Part shown: positions 33,162 to 33,921 of the stretch, one piece after another
Numbering within the stretch: the stretch's first letter is position 1
Layout of the letters: each line of letters begins with the position of its first letter
Assembly (NCBI GenBank): GCA_030619885.1
Contig: JAUXAN010000027.1
Span: forward strand, 1-33,921
Origin: a bacterium
Lineage (GTDB): Bacteria > Hydrothermota > DG-26 > JAUXAN01
DNA length: 33,921 nucleotides
Reading direction: 5' to 3'
Translations under genes and position numbers: made by a program
The notes under the pieces: model-generated
Seen by the model: the letters and a program-made list of their open reading frames with translations, nothing else
Databases searched by the model: none
What the model was told of the DNA's origin: nothing

Positions 33162-33634
33162 TACCTCCACACTTTTTTCTTGACCTATAAGAGAGTTTCG
33201 AAAAATCTTTTCCCATAAAGAAGGCAGGGGTTTTTGGTGAGTGCAGATCCGTCGACAATCCTTGGCACAAAACTCTTCACTTTGGCTAACCCTTTTAGTA
33301 TGAAAGACATACGGATACTAAGCGACATTCGTAAAGTTAGGAGCAAGGGAACCAAATACCCCTGCCGAAACTCATTGATGGTTTTTTCAACACTCTCTAT
33401 GCAATCAAGCAAAAAGTCAAATAGTTAGCCTGACCCCAATAACAATCCCTGGGGGATAACAAGTTTCACGAAATCAAAACTCAAGGAAAAATCTTCCCAT
33501 AGCCCTACGGATCCCATACGTGTCTGTCATACGACCCGTCCCTACGGATCTGTATGGATAAGGGCGACTGTGTTTTTTTTCTCTTGACTTTTTCATATTT
33601 TTGTGCCATACTTCTTATAAGGAGGTTAGAAGAT
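33162..33634. other. Gene-free gap with palindromic repeats
   Basis: CATACGGATA at 33308-33317, then a cluster: CCCTACGGATCCCATACG (33503-33520) and CCCTACGGATCTGTATGG (33540-33557). The phrase TAGCCTGACCCCAA (33425-33438) resembles transposon-derived intergenic debris. Two overlapping open frames of 64 and 75 codons on opposite strands have no recognisable protein content. The final 50 bases carry the toxin-antitoxin promoter. Confidence 0.55.
33584..33612 (+). promoter_or_regulatory. Promoter of the toxin-antitoxin pair
   Basis: After a run of T: TTGACT (33584-33589), 17 bases, CATACT (33607-33612). The antitoxin AAGGAGG site follows at about 33619-33625. The adjoining palindromic cluster could serve as an operator, but this family occurs elsewhere without such genes. 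Confidence 0.5.
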
Positions 33635-33862
33635 ATGAACATGAAAACTTTGAAACTGTATCCAGAACAAATTGCTGTAGCTATCTCGCTCCTAAATGAT
33701 GAGGAAAAAAAGAAAGTAGTCAAGTTGGTTCCTGATATCGGAAGATACTTCCGTTTCCAGTCGCTTGACGCAATTCGAGAAAAAAATAAGCGGGCATCAC
33801 CCAAAAAAGTCTCATTGGATGTAGATAAAGCAATAAAGGCAATAAGAACTGGTAATGACTAA
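33635..33862 (+). CDS. Antitoxin of a PIN-type toxin-antitoxin pair
   Basis: 75 residues (MNMKTLKLYPEQIAVAISLL...). Small, charged and helical; it has no family signature I can name. It is called an antitoxin from its position: an AAGGAGG ribosome site, then an 8-base overlap with a PIN-domain toxin start. The C-terminal DVDKAIKAIRTGND could be the toxin-binding tail, as in other short antitoxins. Confidence 0.6.
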   Translation: MNMKTLKLYPEQIAVAISLLNDEEKKKVVKLVPDIGRYFRFQSLDAIREKNKRASPKKVSLDVDKAIKAIRTGND

Positions 33863-33921
33863 GGCAGTTTTGGATACTAATGTAGTGGTAAGCGGCACAA
33901 TATCTCCAAGAGGAATTCCGT
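33855..33921 (+). CDS. PIN-domain toxin, partial (cut by window edge)
   Basis: 22 residues are visible: MTKAVLDTNVVVSGTISPRG. VLDTNVVVSG is the first metal-binding aspartate segment of the 'PIN family toxin component' group (COG1569-like), RNases that cut specific tRNA or mRNA sites. It overlaps the antitoxin by 8 bases (ATGACTAA). Confidence 0.85.
   Translation, partial: MTKAVLDTNVVVSGTISPRGIP

Noticed and set aside
33185-33428. Two overlapping open frames on opposite strands downstream of ftsY
   Set aside because: Neither has a convincing start signal or protein family, and the segment carries repeat motifs.

Overview
The window looks like chromosomal DNA of an uncultured, low-GC diderm bacterium. 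It combines lipoproteins with visible lipid-attachment cysteines, a family 9 (LPS-heptosyltransferase-type) glycosyltransferase, GDP-mannose synthesis, an LpoA-like TPR/periplasmic-binding lipoprotein and an smc-ftsY pair. Intergenic gaps are crowded with short dispersed repeats. A deep-branching candidate phylum (WOR-3-like) is my guess, but no 16S is present and the assignment is not proven.

Layout: (1) 1-7.6 kb, minus strand: a compact defence island with a TIR-STAND NTPase, a TPR + HEPN (LA2681-like) protein carrying an RX4H RNase motif, and a single-chain type IIG restriction-modification enzyme. (2) 7.7-14.5 kb, plus strand: family 9 glycosyltransferase, B12-binding radical SAM enzyme, a tight DUF3108 / deoxyhypusine-synthase-like / mannose-1-P guanylyltransferase operon, an acidic SPOR lipoprotein and RdgB. 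(3) 14.46-15.0 kb: a tRNA-Pro(TGG) gene preceded by two damaged tRNA-Pro-like copies that bracket a GIY-YIG nuclease gene. (4) 15.1-17.2 kb, directly downstream of the tRNA: an OLD-like AAA ATPase with a small PD-(D/E)XK-like partner, the best candidate here for an undescribed defence module. (5) 17.2-18.1 kb: a mobile-element graveyard with a 210-bp MITE-like element that has terminal inverted repeats and an apparent 8-bp target duplication. (6) 18.1-24.6 kb, minus strand: FecE/BtuD-type ABC ATPase and GT2 glycosyltransferase, then asnS, LpoA-like lipoprotein, small membrane protein, sppA and hpt as one operon. (7) 24.9-28.5 kb: MFS transporter, Mut7-C protein with a truncated cupin ORF in front, and two separate methionine-synthase modules (activation domain, homocysteine methyltransferase). 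(8) 28.8-33.2 kb: smc and ftsY. (9) 33.6 kb to the end: an antitoxin/PIN-toxin pair cut by the window edge.

Several layers of structure are not explained by the genes. There is a palindromic family (core ATACGGATCCGTAT) in at least eight intergenic sites, including inside the tRNA-like copies. There are hairpin repeats (GGCAACC/GGTTGCC), an 'ATCTGTG' repeat, and an inverted pair of about 65-bp repeats. A 26-bp perfect palindrome lies in front of smc. Promoters have a uniform T-tract + TTGACA layout, and several sit so close to the start codon that leaderless mRNAs are likely.
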